64,000 nucleotides of DNA from Paenibacillus assamensis DSM 18201. GTDB taxonomy: Bacteria; Bacillota; Bacilli; Paenibacillales; Paenibacillaceae. Position 1 is the first letter of the stretch, and every line of letters starts with the position of its first letter. A program made the translations under genes and the position numbers. Under the pieces are notes generated by a model that saw nothing but the letters and a program-made list of their open reading frames with translations, had not been told where the DNA came from and ran no database searches. This document shows, piece by piece, positions 17,076 to 25,386 of the stretch. The stretch spans positions 310,001 to 374,000 of the forward strand of contig NZ_AULU01000006.1 of NCBI RefSeq assembly GCF_000422445.1, given 5' to 3'.

Positions 17076-17111
17076 AAACAACCTTACCTCAAAAAAGAAG
17101 TAAGGTTGTTT
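17076..17111 (-). terminator. Terminator of LPMO-3
   Basis: AAACAACCTTA (17076-17086) pairs with TAAGGTTGTTT (17101-17111). The same stem type ends LPMO-2. Confidence 0.75.
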
Positions 17112-17126
17112 GTTGTTTATAACATA

Positions 17127-18176
17127 CTAGAGTTTTTTCCAAACTGCAGCTACGCCTGGAGTCTCGCCTTGTGTCCACCAACGCGCTTCATAGATAGCGC
17201 CATTGTAAGAAACTTTGGCTCCGCCAAGGTATACTTGAGTTGCGCTCCATGCTGGAGCAGTCGTGCCGCCGCCGTTATTCGTTGTGAACGATGCAGGTGA
17301 AGAGGCAGCAGATTTATTGCCAGAATTGTCTACCGCTTTAATTGTGTATGTGTAGGAAGTGTTAGCTTGCAAGCCAGTGTCTACAAAAGAAGTTGAAGTA
17401 GGGGAACCAACAAGTGCCCCGTTACGGAATACTTCATAGTAGCTAATGCCAGAAGATGCAGTGGAAGCAGACCAGTTTAATGTAATGCTGTTAAGTGTTT
17501 GAACAATAGATGTAATGTTACCAGGAACAGTTGGTAATTGAATGCCAGAACCGTTGTTGATCAAATTAACATCGATAACTTGGTAGAATCCGTTAGCTGT
17601 GTCATGAACATCCCAAGTTCCAAGAATAACATGATATCCTGAGCGGTCAGTAGGAACGTTACAGGAATGAGAAACTTTTTGTGGAGGTTTAGCACCGCCA
17701 TCGTATACAGAACAGAACAATTCAAGGTCAGAACGTTTCAGCGGTTGGCTAGGATCCCAATTCTTTTTCGTGATGTAGTATTTCCAATCGGTTGTAACGT
17801 GTGCAGCTGTTAAATGCCAAGTAAATGTATTTGCTCCGCCATTTAGCGTCACTTTGTCCCAACGAGTAGCCGATTGGTCATTTAGCGCGCTGTACGCAGA
17901 TCTTCCTGCACTAGCAATTTGGCCATCTGCTGGACCTGCTGCAGGGAAGCCTTTAAGTCCTTCGAGGTCATGTGGATTATATTGCACTGCTCCACAGTTA
18001 ATGTTGGTCGTTAATTTACATTTGTAAGAACGGCTTTGTGGAGATTCGATATAACCATGTGCAGAAGCTTGTTCAGCGTACACGACAGAAACAAGAGCGA
18101 GTAACAATGTCATTGCGAATGCCGCAAGAAATGGAACATTTTTGAAAGGATTTAATAAAGTACGTGTTTGTATCAT
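17127..18176 (-). CDS. AA10 LPMO with FnIII and CBM5/12 domains (LPMO-3)
   Basis: 349 residues with the same domain order as LPMO-2: signal peptide 1-39, AA10 from H40 with the second brace His in [15 protein letters not shown], FnIII from about residue 212, CBM5/12 at the end ([19 protein letters not shown]). The sequence is nearly the same as LPMO-2 in FnIII and CBM and more diverged on the AA10 surface ([13 protein letters not shown] versus VVKCNKLINLNCG), so the pair may have different chitin-face preferences. The ribosome site AGGAGG precedes the ATG. A recent tandem duplication with later divergence is the likely history. Confidence 0.93.
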   Translation of the reverse strand: MIQTRTLLNPFKNVPFLAAFAMTLLLALVSVVYAEQASAHGYIESPQSRSYKCKLTTNINCGAVQYNPHDLEGLKGFPAAGPADGQIASAGRSAYSALNDQSATRWDKVTLNGGANTFTWHLTAAHVTTDWKYYITKKNWDPSQPLKRSDLELFCSVYDGGAKPPQKVSHSCNVPTDRSGYHVILGTWDVHDTANGFYQVIDVNLINNGSGIQLPTVPGNITSIVQTLNSITLNWSASTASSGISYYEVFRNGALVGSPTSTSFVDTGLQANTSYTYTIKAVDNSGNKSAASSPASFTTNNGGGTTAPAWSATQVYLGGAKVSYNGAIYEARWWTQGETPGVAAVWKKL

Positions 18177-18305
18177 ATTATTATTCCTCCTAACATGGAT
18201 TTGGGTATTGGAATGGAATTCAGAGCACTTGTGGCTTATGTGATTAGTATCTGTAAAAGATGATGTTAAAGCGTGCTATGAATAATTTCATTTATGTGGT
18301 TCATG

Positions 18306-18395
18306 CACCTCCTATTAATTAATAGCCAACTATGTTCATACTCACCTCCTTTCATAAAGTGATCTTATTATAGATCATACAACTAGAGTTGTGAA
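18306..18395 (-). promoter_or_regulatory. Promoter and double SD-like leader of LPMO-3
   Basis: Minus strand: TTCACA (18395-18390), 17 bp, TATAAT (18372-18367), then GAAAGGAGGTG (18353-18343) and AGGAGGTG (18313-18306). Both are followed by ATG and would open 6- and 12-codon peptides ([18 protein letters not shown]). The LPMO ATG is 130 bp further on. Confidence 0.7.
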
Positions 18396-18781
18396 CCTTA
18401 TTTAAAGAAAATATCATCTAGTAATTAGTATAATCTTGTGAAGAAAGTTATCTTGAATGATCGGAATCATGGTGATTTGGATGTGGGACGGGCAGGGGAA
18501 ACGAGAAGCACGTCTTGTGGAAAACTGCATAGCAGCTGATGCCCGCTCTAAGTTGCCTACTTATTTAAACGTTATCATTCATAGCAGTCAAGTAATAGCT
18601 TGTCGAGGATTATAATAGGTTAAGTCGGTAAATTGCCTACTTGTTGGTATTAGTTTACAAAATCTTAACCTACATTGAAATAGACCGCGAGTCCTTATCT
18701 TGGGGAGCGAAAGCATAAAAAAGGAGAGATAAAAGGAGCATATATAACTATCTTTTCGGTTTTATAAGCTCCTTTTTATCA
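18396..18781. other. Gap of ~390 bp without a gene; possible structured transcript
   Basis: No coding frame is convincing. It has a 15-bp near-repeat TAAGTTGCCTACTTA (18549-18563) and TAAATTGCCTACTTG (about 18634-18648), a possible CGGGCA/TGCCCG helix around 18488-18544, a -10-like TATAAT at 18429-18434 and a terminator hairpin at 18733-18777 reading out on the plus strand. A small RNA is possible but unproven. Confidence 0.35.
18733..18777. terminator. Terminator hairpin before the PfpI gene end
   Basis: AAAAGGAGC near 18733 pairs with GCTCCTTTT ending near 18776, followed by T. It serves the minus-strand PfpI gene (ends at 18782) and possibly a plus-strand transcript from the gap. Confidence 0.7.
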
Positions 18782-19369
18782 TTAATTATTAAATCCCATT
18801 AATTCTTTAACACGTTTAGTATTTTCTATAGATGTTAGAGTCTCCAGTAGAAGGAACGCAACATCGAAGCCTGTAGCTGGATTAGATGATGTGATAATAT
18901 GACTATCTTGAACGACAAGTGAATGCTGTACATTTGCTCCAAATGCAAGCAATTGTTCTTTGCGGCGACTTGTTGGATGACTATACGTAGTTGCCCGCTT
19001 ATTCTGCAAAACTCCACTTTTACCCAAGGGTAAGGAAGCCACGCAAATAGTAGCAATTGGTTTGCGGTTAGCATGAAAGTGCCTTATGACTTCGAGAAAT
19101 CTTTCATCATAGGCATCTTTGTAATAACCAGCCTCTTCAAATCCTCCAGGAATAGCAAGTGCATCAAAGTCAACAAGATTGATTTCATCTACAACTCGTT
19201 CAACGAGAATCGTAAAGTTCCAAGTACACTTAATTTGCTGTCGCAAGCCGACGGTGATTAATTCTGTGGCTCCATTACCTTCCCATTTGTTCCAACCAAA
19301 AACATCAGTGAATACACTAGCCTCCACTGCTTCAAATCCATCGGCTAATAGCAATAATACTTTTTTCAT
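18782..19369 (-). CDS. DJ-1/PfpI-family protein
   Basis: 195 residues. It has the DJ-1/PfpI flavodoxin-like fold: MKKVLLLLADGFEAVEASVF with the conserved acid E13, the AIPGGFEEAGYY loop, and the nucleophile-elbow cysteine C109 in TICVASLPLG. The family includes deglycases, chaperones and amidase-like enzymes acting on damaged thiols and aldehydes; the exact reaction cannot be assigned. The gene is divergent from an Lrp/AsnC regulator 137 bp away, which may control it. Confidence 0.85.
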   Translation of the reverse strand: MKKVLLLLADGFEAVEASVFTDVFGWNKWEGNGATELITVGLRQQIKCTWNFTILVERVVDEINLVDFDALAIPGGFEEAGYYKDAYDERFLEVIRHFHANRKPIATICVASLPLGKSGVLQNKRATTYSHPTSRRKEQLLAFGANVQHSLVVQDSHIITSSNPATGFDVAFLLLETLTSIENTKRVKELMGFNN

Positions 19370-19506
19370 CTGATCGCCTCCTATCTCATTATTTTAAATC
19401 ATAAATATGATGCAACACATGAGTTGAATATGGTTAACATAGGGCGTTACTTTACTTACAACGGTTATTGCCTTAAAATGCTTTATAAAGAAAGGCAGGG
19501 ATAGAT

Positions 19507-19947
19507 TTGGACAAAATTGATCAGCAAATTCTAGAAGAGCTGCAGAAGAATGCTAAAATTTCCATGAAAGAATTGGCGGAGATCGTTCATTTATCATCAC
19601 CTGCTGTCATTGAGCGAGTAAGAAAGCTTGAAGATAACAATACAATTGAAGGGTATCACGCGAGTGTGTCCTTAAAGAAGCTAGATCGTGGCATCATGGC
19701 GCTTATTTTGTTCGAATCTAAAGATTGTAAGGCGCTATCTCATTTTTGTAACCATCATCCTGATGTTATGGAATGCTATCGCGTAGCAGGGGAAATAAGC
19801 TATATTGCAAAAGTAGCTACGCATTCCGTAGAAAGTTTGGAGCATTTCATTGATGAAGCAATGAAGTATGGAACACCATCAACGAATATTGTCCTCTCAT
19901 CCCATGAAAAAAAGGTAAGAAGTCAATATATAGTTGAGGAGCTCTAA
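19507..19947 (+). CDS. Lrp/AsnC-family transcription regulator
   Basis: 146 residues with a TTG start after AAAGGCAGGGA. The N-terminal HTH (residues ~18-43, KISMKELAEIVHLSSPAVIERVRKLE) is followed by a RAM effector domain (residues ~65-140). The size and layout match LrpC-type regulators that bind amino acids and act as octamers. It is divergent from the PfpI gene, its most likely target. A cysteine in KDCKAL and the motif VAGEISYIAKV are within the RAM fold. Confidence 0.88.
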   Translation: MDKIDQQILEELQKNAKISMKELAEIVHLSSPAVIERVRKLEDNNTIEGYHASVSLKKLDRGIMALILFESKDCKALSHFCNHHPDVMECYRVAGEISYIAKVATHSVESLEHFIDEAMKYGTPSTNIVLSSHEKKVRSQYIVEEL

Positions 19948-20148
19948 CTGTATCTATGGTAAGATAGAGGTTATGAAGGTTTGTTCAGGAAAATTTGAGA
20001 GTAAAATCATTTTTTCTTGGATTTTTGTTCATTTTTGCCTCATATGATAAAGAGGGAAGCATTTGCAATGAACGAATAAATGGGGAACAGAAACAAACAT
20101 ATCGTTGGAAATATAAATACAGACAAATTTGAGGAGCGAAACAACTGA

Positions 20149-20745
20149 ATGGTAGATTCTATATTGAAATTCCTGGAAGATTTCGGGATATGGGGTATGA
20201 TGATCCATGCTTTCATTGATGCGATTATTTTCCCGATTCCAGCCTTCTTTACACAAGTATCCCTAAGTATAGTTGATCCTTCCAATGCACTATGGCTGGC
20301 TACTGTTGGATTTATTGGATGTTTATTGGGCTCGCCAATTGGATATTGGATTGGGAAAGTGGCAGGACGATCGTTTTTGAATAAAATCCTTAAAAAAGAA
20401 TGGATCGATTCTGCAACGGAGATGTTTAATCGTCATGGGGAAGCTGCTATTTTTCTAGGATCATTTACACCTATTCCGTTTAAAATTTTTACCATTCTTT
20501 CAGGCAGTACCAATTTCCCTTTGTGGAAATTGATGGGGTACGCGGCGATCGGACGAGCAGCTAAGTTTTATATTGTAGGGATTTTGTTTTATATTTACGG
20601 CTCATTAGCTGAAAATGTAATTAATGAATATTTTACAATCATCAGTGCCGTACTATTTGTAGTTATTGCAATCGTATGGTTTATATTCCGCAAGTTTCGC
20701 GCTAAAAAGAAAGCGCAAATGAATGCTAGCAGTGAGTCGAAGTAA
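20149..20745 (+). CDS. DedA/VTT-family membrane protein (YqaA type)
   Basis: 198 residues with about five membrane segments. Diagnostic parts are the re-entrant helix FPIPAFFTQV, GSPIGYWIGKVAGR, and FTPIPFKIFTILSGSTNFPLWK, which give the paired re-entrant loops of the VTT domain. The family includes undecaprenyl-phosphate and phospholipid flippases; this shorter YqaA branch has no fixed substrate. The C-terminus is basic (FRKFRAKKKAQ) and cytoplasmic. Monocistronic with a terminator. Confidence 0.87.
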   Translation: MVDSILKFLEDFGIWGMMIHAFIDAIIFPIPAFFTQVSLSIVDPSNALWLATVGFIGCLLGSPIGYWIGKVAGRSFLNKILKKEWIDSATEMFNRHGEAAIFLGSFTPIPFKIFTILSGSTNFPLWKLMGYAAIGRAAKFYIVGILFYIYGSLAENVINEYFTIISAVLFVVIAIVWFIFRKFRAKKKAQMNASSESK

Positions 20746-20775
20746 GATTATATGTAAAATGAAAAATAACAGTAA

Positions 20776-20809
20776 AACTTGCCTTCCTTTTGTGGGGGCG
20801 AGTTTTTTT
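20776..20809 (+). terminator. Terminator after the DedA-like gene
   Basis: AACTTGCC pairs with GGGCGAGTT, followed by seven T. Confidence 0.75.
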
Positions 20810-21003
20810 ATTTTGGCTTAGCCTAAAAATGAGGGTTTATTTTACATGAAATTATATCTAATGATACTTCATTGGGTAGATCCATATGGATCATCATCAA
20901 GATGTGAGGCGGCAAAAAGTTGCTTTCAGAACATTCCATAACATCATTTATTTCTCTGATCATATATATTAGAGGATTTTGTTTGTGGAAAGAGGTGGGA
21001 TAT

Positions 21004-23949
21004 TTGTCTGAAACTAATCCCAAACGCCAGATTTTTTCCGATGAATCTAAAAAAGTTGTACCTTGGAGCAGCGTTGCAGGGGGATCGTTAGTTGAATTTA
21101 AATCCAATGTAGAGGTAAGGAGGGGAGTAAGTTTTCAAGAAACAGCAGGGGTTGGAGTGTCCGCGTTATTTAACAAGATGAAGAATGTGCCGATCTTTGC
21201 GGACATTACAGGTGAAGCAAAAGTTCAGTTTCAGGCTCAAAGTCCGCTTGATATGCTAGAAGAGGCGGGGGTAGCCGTTAGACTACAAGCAATAGCTAGA
21301 GTTGCAGCAGGTATTGGACTCAAACCGAATATAAACATCGAGCAACTCAGAAAAATTGTAACTGAGTTGCCTGATATGAAGGGCACGCCTACTGAGCTTT
21401 TTAACTTGCTTCTTGAGGAAATTAGGATTAATGGCGTTCTCTACGCACAAGCTGCAATCGCTATAATGGCTTATGCCAACCTAGTTGCTACAGGCTCTTT
21501 GTTCTCAGATGATGAGGACATTAAGCCAGGTTTTAATATGGTATTTGAGGCTGGATATGGTTTTAAGGTTGGGGCAGGATATCGAGGTTATGTAGAGGTT
21601 AATTTTGATAGCCCAAGAAAACTTATATACCGCTATTCTGATTTGGCTGTATCAAAAATGATTGCTAGAGCAGAGCAAAGTGGTCTATCGTCCAGCCAAC
21701 TATCTCTCATCCGTTCATTACAAGCCCCAATTGTTGCTACTACAAGATTAGCACTTGAAATCGGACAGTTGTCTAAAGAACAAGCCATTACTCGGAGTAT
21801 TACGATTATTTTACAAGAAACACAACGGTGGATCATAAGCAAGCTCGCTAATGTACAGGATGAAGCTACCCGTTGGGCGGCAGGACAATTAGGCGAACTA
21901 CTAAATAGTCAGATGAGTAAGCTAACGGAGCCATTTAAGTTCAGTGGTCCTCTAAGTACCAAGCCGTCAGAAAAGATAAGAAGAAATATGAATACCCAAC
22001 TAGGACGTAAACCAGACGCGGAGCTTTCAATCGAAATAATTACTCAATATTTACTGGGCAAGCCTCTACAACAACTATTAGCGAAAACAACGGAAATCCA
22101 AATCGTTGCCAATATATTTAGTAATGCATTTCCAGGCGGAGCGGAAGAAAGCATGAGAGCCATGTTTGCCTATACGAGGTCTTCTGAGTCAAATGAAGTA
22201 GAGCTTATGCGGCGATTGGCAGCTGGACTGAAATCATTTGTTGCTGAGGTGATTAAGTCTCCTTCATTTGTAAGCGCATTGGATAAAGTATTCGCGACTA
22301 ATAAGGAACTAGGTACCCTGATGCGAAGCGCATGTATTCCAGGTATAGAGCTAGCAACGCAAGTAACTTTTCCCTATATTTTGAACGAAGTTAATTATGA
22401 TAGAAAACTAATACGCGAAGCAGTATCATCCGTGTTACTAACTCTAATCGGGCGCAATGTTATCCGAATATTTAATGGTATCGTCATGAAGATACAACAG
22501 GATATTGGTGGATTGCTTCGTGATGCAAGTAAAAAGCTCAATAGTGTTCAAGTACAAGATATTCTCCGAGTAACGGGCAAATCTTATATGAGGAAACCTT
22601 TGGAGGCGGGGTTCCAAGAAGCAGCTAAATTATTTGGAGACTTTATTCCACAAAAGCTATTTGATAGAATATTCGATGTTTTTACGCCTATTGGTGGGGC
22701 TGCAATATCTTCCTATGTAGACAATCTTAGAAATACAAGCTGGATGCCACGGTTGGATAAAGTTTATGAATGTTATCAGTTGATGTTAAGTGTGTTGGCG
22801 ACTAAAGCCCCTATATTTGTAAGTCGTATTATCGGAGCGGTTTTGAGGGCTTTCTTAGATTATCTTAAAGAGGAATTAGAACGGCTGATTGCGATTTTTA
22901 AAATTCAAATGGACCGTTTAAAGGAAAGAATCATTATGTTGATTCAAATGAATATTGCTAATCTTTTAACCGGGATTATTCGTAATGAAGTAATTAATAA
23001 AGCTATAGAAAAAGTCCCTTCTCAATTTCGAAGTCTTGTTGAAAAAGCGGTGGATGGTGTTATAAGAGAGGTAGTTGCCAATCAACTAATGAAGCCTATC
23101 AATGACGCATTGAATCGTCTACTATTCGATCCTGGAAAAGTATTGCAAATTATGAGTGTGCCTAATAATGTGAATGAATTTGTTAAATATGTAATTAGTG
23201 TTATTGAGAAGGAAGTCAAAAAATTAGGAGCGGGATTACGTTTCAAACTTGATGTGACCATTAGCCTCCCTGATCTCCCTAAACTCCCTTTTGTGTTAGA
23301 TCAACCAAGCTCAGCCATACAATCTGGAAGTGGTGAGGGTGAGGGTTTGGTTAAACCATCTGTTAGTCGTGTAATATCTTTAGGTCAGTTTACATTGACG
23401 CCTAGTCAAATATTACGTGCTATAGGTGGAGTTATTTCACCAATTGAACTAGAGAGGCGTTATTTCAGCATATTGCAGTATGCTTTTCCCGGAATCCAGC
23501 AACTTAAGCGCATTGCAGAGTTTGAAGTCTTAATACCGCAAATTATAGATCAGTTTAAGGTGAACCGCAGCTTAGCACCCGATATTCAAACCTCCACATT
23601 TGATGCTTTGATTGTATTAAGGCCAGCCGAAGAGGAACGGAGTTCTCGATCTATAGAAGTGGTTCTCCATTATGTCGGTCTCGAAAGAGGAGAGCGTGAT
23701 GACCCCCATAGATATCCGACTGTAGCAGTCTTTCTCAACAACAGAGACTTGCCGCTTGATTCATTTCACTATGCATGGGATGCGCACAGCGGAATTTCTG
23801 GCAGACAGTCTGGTCTGTTATTATGGCGTACGTTGACGGTCCAAGATCTTCAGGAAGGAGAAAATCTACTATACACGATTGCAACGGATATACATGGTAG
23901 AAGTATAGAATCAGGAACAAGGTTCTCCTTATTAGCTACCGAAAGGTGA
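21004..23949 (+). CDS. Orphan 981-residue protein of unknown function
   Basis: The start is the TTG at 21004 (AAAGAGGTGGG five bases upstream); the frame stays open to 20920 but has no ribosome site there. I recognise no family. Residues ~1-100 are beta-rich and Gly/Val-rich (SLVEFKSNVEVRRGVSFQ). Residues ~110-780 are predicted mostly helical and amphipathic with many Leu/Ile heptads, notably a coiled-coil-like stretch around LEELERLIAIFKIQMDRLKERI. A GSGEGEG linker falls near residue 810, and the last ~120 residues are a beta-rich domain. No signal peptide, no continuous membrane helix, and only three Cys. It stands alone between terminators. A large scaffold, pore or tail-fibre-like role is conceivable; none is shown. 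Confidence 0.8.
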   Translation: MSETNPKRQIFSDESKKVVPWSSVAGGSLVEFKSNVEVRRGVSFQETAGVGVSALFNKMKNVPIFADITGEAKVQFQAQSPLDMLEEAGVAVRLQAIARVAAGIGLKPNINIEQLRKIVTELPDMKGTPTELFNLLLEEIRINGVLYAQAAIAIMAYANLVATGSLFSDDEDIKPGFNMVFEAGYGFKVGAGYRGYVEVNFDSPRKLIYRYSDLAVSKMIARAEQSGLSSSQLSLIRSLQAPIVATTRLALEIGQLSKEQAITRSITIILQETQRWIISKLANVQDEATRWAAGQLGELLNSQMSKLTEPFKFSGPLSTKPSEKIRRNMNTQLGRKPDAELSIEIITQYLLGKPLQQLLAKTTEIQIVANIFSNAFPGGAEESMRAMFAYTRSSESNEVELMRRLAAGLKSFVAEVIKSPSFVSALDKVFATNKELGTLMRSACIPGIELATQVTFPYILNEVNYDRKLIREAVSSVLLTLIGRNVIRIFNGIVMKIQQDIGGLLRDASKKLNSVQVQDILRVTGKSYMRKPLEAGFQEAAKLFGDFIPQKLFDRIFDVFTPIGGAAISSYVDNLRNTSWMPRLDKVYECYQLMLSVLATKAPIFVSRIIGAVLRAFLDYLKEELERLIAIFKIQMDRLKERIIMLIQMNIANLLTGIIRNEVINKAIEKVPSQFRSLVEKAVDGVIREVVANQLMKPINDALNRLLFDPGKVLQIMSVPNNVNEFVKYVISVIEKEVKKLGAGLRFKLDVTISLPDLPKLPFVLDQPSSAIQSGSGEGEGLVKPSVSRVISLGQFTLTPSQILRAIGGVISPIELERRYFSILQYAFPGIQQLKRIAEFEVLIPQIIDQFKVNRSLAPDIQTSTFDALIVLRPAEEERSSRSIEVVLHYVGLERGERDDPHRYPTVAVFLNNRDLPLDSFHYAWDAHSGISGRQSGLLLWRTLTVQDLQEGENLLYTIATDIHGRSIESGTRFSLLATER

Positions 23950-23960
23950 AATTAAAAGAT

Positions 23961-23997
23961 GGACTACTTGGGTTCCGTACTTGGGTAGTCCTCTTGG
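23961..23997 (+). terminator. Hairpin after the orphan gene
   Basis: GGACTAC (23961-23967) pairs with GTAGTCC (23985-23991). The T-tract is short, so it is a weak terminator candidate. Confidence 0.5.
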
Positions 23998-24114
23998 TTG
24001 TACAGGGAACGTGAGAATTGGACGGTGATAGAATAAAGGGGATATTCCAAATTATTGATGTTTTAAACACGTGTTACGCCTCATAAAACAAATAATTTGC
24101 GCCCACAAACTAAA

Positions 24115-24142
24115 ACTGCGTATAATAATGATTATATGCAGT
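24115..24142. promoter_or_regulatory. 28-bp 11-6-11 inverted repeat upstream of a tyrosine recombinase
   Basis: The left arm ACTGCGTATAA (24115-24125), centre TAATGA (24126-24131) and right arm TTATATGCAGT (24132-24142) form inverted repeats differing at one position. The geometry is that of a Xer/tyrosine-recombinase core site. It lies 90 bp before the recombinase gene. It also contains a TATAAT that could be the gene's -10, so an autoregulatory operator is the alternative. Confidence 0.55.
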
Positions 24143-24232
24143 TATTTTCATGCGCTTTTGCGTTGATATAGTAGGGAAATAGAGCTCAACTCGAATAGGA
24201 ATAAGGAGAGTTATAGCAGAAAGGAGAACACG

Positions 24233-25162
24233 ATGGAGAGTTGGACGAGAGCAGAACTGACCGAGCATTACACCGAAGAGATCGAAGCTTTTCGTTTGTG
24301 GATGTCAAACGCGGGATACACCGTCTATACGGAACGCAATTATATGGGAGACTTGTATAGTTTCTTGCGTAGTCTTCAAGGCAAACGTGTGCAGGATGCG
24401 AAAAAGCTGCAAATTGTCTCGTATTTATCGCAAGTAAAAGCAGCTGGGGTCAGTGATGCAACACGTAATCGTAAGCACTGTGCACTTATCAGTTTCTATC
24501 GGGCGTTAAATGAGTTTGACTTGGCAGAGACGAATCCTGCGCTGCAGGTGAAGAAGTCGAAGACAGAAATGAATCGAGCTCCTATCTACTTGGAACCGCA
24601 AGAGCTGCGAAGTGTCGTACAGCTTACAGATGGAAAGTACCGTGAACGAAATATGGCGGTGTTGATGCTGATGGCTTATGGGGGATTGCGCGTGAGTGAA
24701 GTTCATCGCTTGAACTTGTCTGATTATCGACCCGATCGTGGTTACATCGAAGTGTTCGGTAAGGGGAGAAAATGGAGAACGATACCATTGCCAGAGCCAG
24801 TCATTCAGCAATTAAATAAAGCGCTGCAAGAACGGAAGCAACCAAGACGTGCTGGTGAAGATGCTATATTTGTATCTCAACAGGGAAGGCGTCTATCAAT
24901 TCGGAACATTCAGCTGATCGCTGAGCAGACTTTTGCACGTTTTCAACAAGACATGGGGCAAGCAACTACGATGCGCAAACGCTCTTATTCCTGTCATAAA
25001 CTGCGGCACTCTTTTGCTACGATGCTTGTACGCAGCGGGACAGATATTCGAACCGTTCAGGAAATGCTCGGTCATTCGTCTATTCAGACGACGACGGTAT
25101 ATACGCATGTTAGTGATAAGCAGAAAGAGGAAGCAGCACAGAAGTTGTCAATGTGGATGTAG
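24233..25162 (+). CDS. Tyrosine recombinase (XerC/D-like)
   Basis: 309 residues, the size of XerC/XerD. The N-terminal SAM-like core-binding domain spans residues ~12-105. The catalytic domain has the arginine in GGLRVSEVHRL, the lysine-containing beta hairpin GKGRKWRTIPLP, H255-x2-R258 in HKLRHSFATM, H281 in LGHSS and the nucleophile Y290 in TTVYTHV. All active-site residues are present. It is unlike the XerS-type enzyme at 8.6 kb, so the window has two distinct recombinases. It has no mobile-element neighbours. The gene is preceded by a 28-bp site-like palindrome and AGAAAGGAG as ribosome site. Confidence 0.9.
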   Translation: MESWTRAELTEHYTEEIEAFRLWMSNAGYTVYTERNYMGDLYSFLRSLQGKRVQDAKKLQIVSYLSQVKAAGVSDATRNRKHCALISFYRALNEFDLAETNPALQVKKSKTEMNRAPIYLEPQELRSVVQLTDGKYRERNMAVLMLMAYGGLRVSEVHRLNLSDYRPDRGYIEVFGKGRKWRTIPLPEPVIQQLNKALQERKQPRRAGEDAIFVSQQGRRLSIRNIQLIAEQTFARFQQDMGQATTMRKRSYSCHKLRHSFATMLVRSGTDIRTVQEMLGHSSIQTTTVYTHVSDKQKEEAAQKLSMWM

Positions 25163-25203
25163 ATACAGATGCTATATTTATTAATGAGGGTATTAACTAA
25201 ACA

Positions 25204-25245
25204 ACAACGGTTAGGCATATTCATTGTGCATGACTGAATCGTTGT
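25204..25245. terminator. Hairpin after the tyrosine recombinase gene
   Basis: ACAACGGTT (25204-25212) pairs with AATCGTTGT (25237-25245) with one G-T pair. No T-run follows on the plus strand, so it is a weak terminator. Confidence 0.4.
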
Positions 25246-25249
25246 ACAG

Positions 25250-25335
25250 AAAAAAGTCCCCTTAGGAAGTGAAGGGGCCAATGCGGGTGCTGATTGTTCA
25301 GCACTGTATATCCTTCATTATTCAGGTAAGGGGAC
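25250..25335 (-). terminator. Long multi-helix terminator of the map-like gene
   Basis: Nested helices: GTCCCCTTA/TAAGGGGAC, TGAAGG/CCTTCA and GTGCTGA/TCAGCAC with internal loops between them. On the minus strand the structure is followed by TTTTTT. The complex fold is unusual for a simple terminator. Confidence 0.65.
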
Positions 25336-25386
25336 ATATTTTCATTTATATAGGTGTTCTAATTGATCAGCTTACTGCACTTCAGA

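Noticed and set aside
20920-21003. Longer N-terminus of the orphan protein
   Set aside because: No ribosome site upstream of 20920, while the TTG at 21004 has a good one; the added residues look like an intergenic frame.
24115-24142. PerR box
   Set aside because: The inner TATAAT/ATTATA has a 4-bp centre, not the 1-bp centre of PerR/Fur sites, while the full 11-6-11 symmetry is better explained otherwise.
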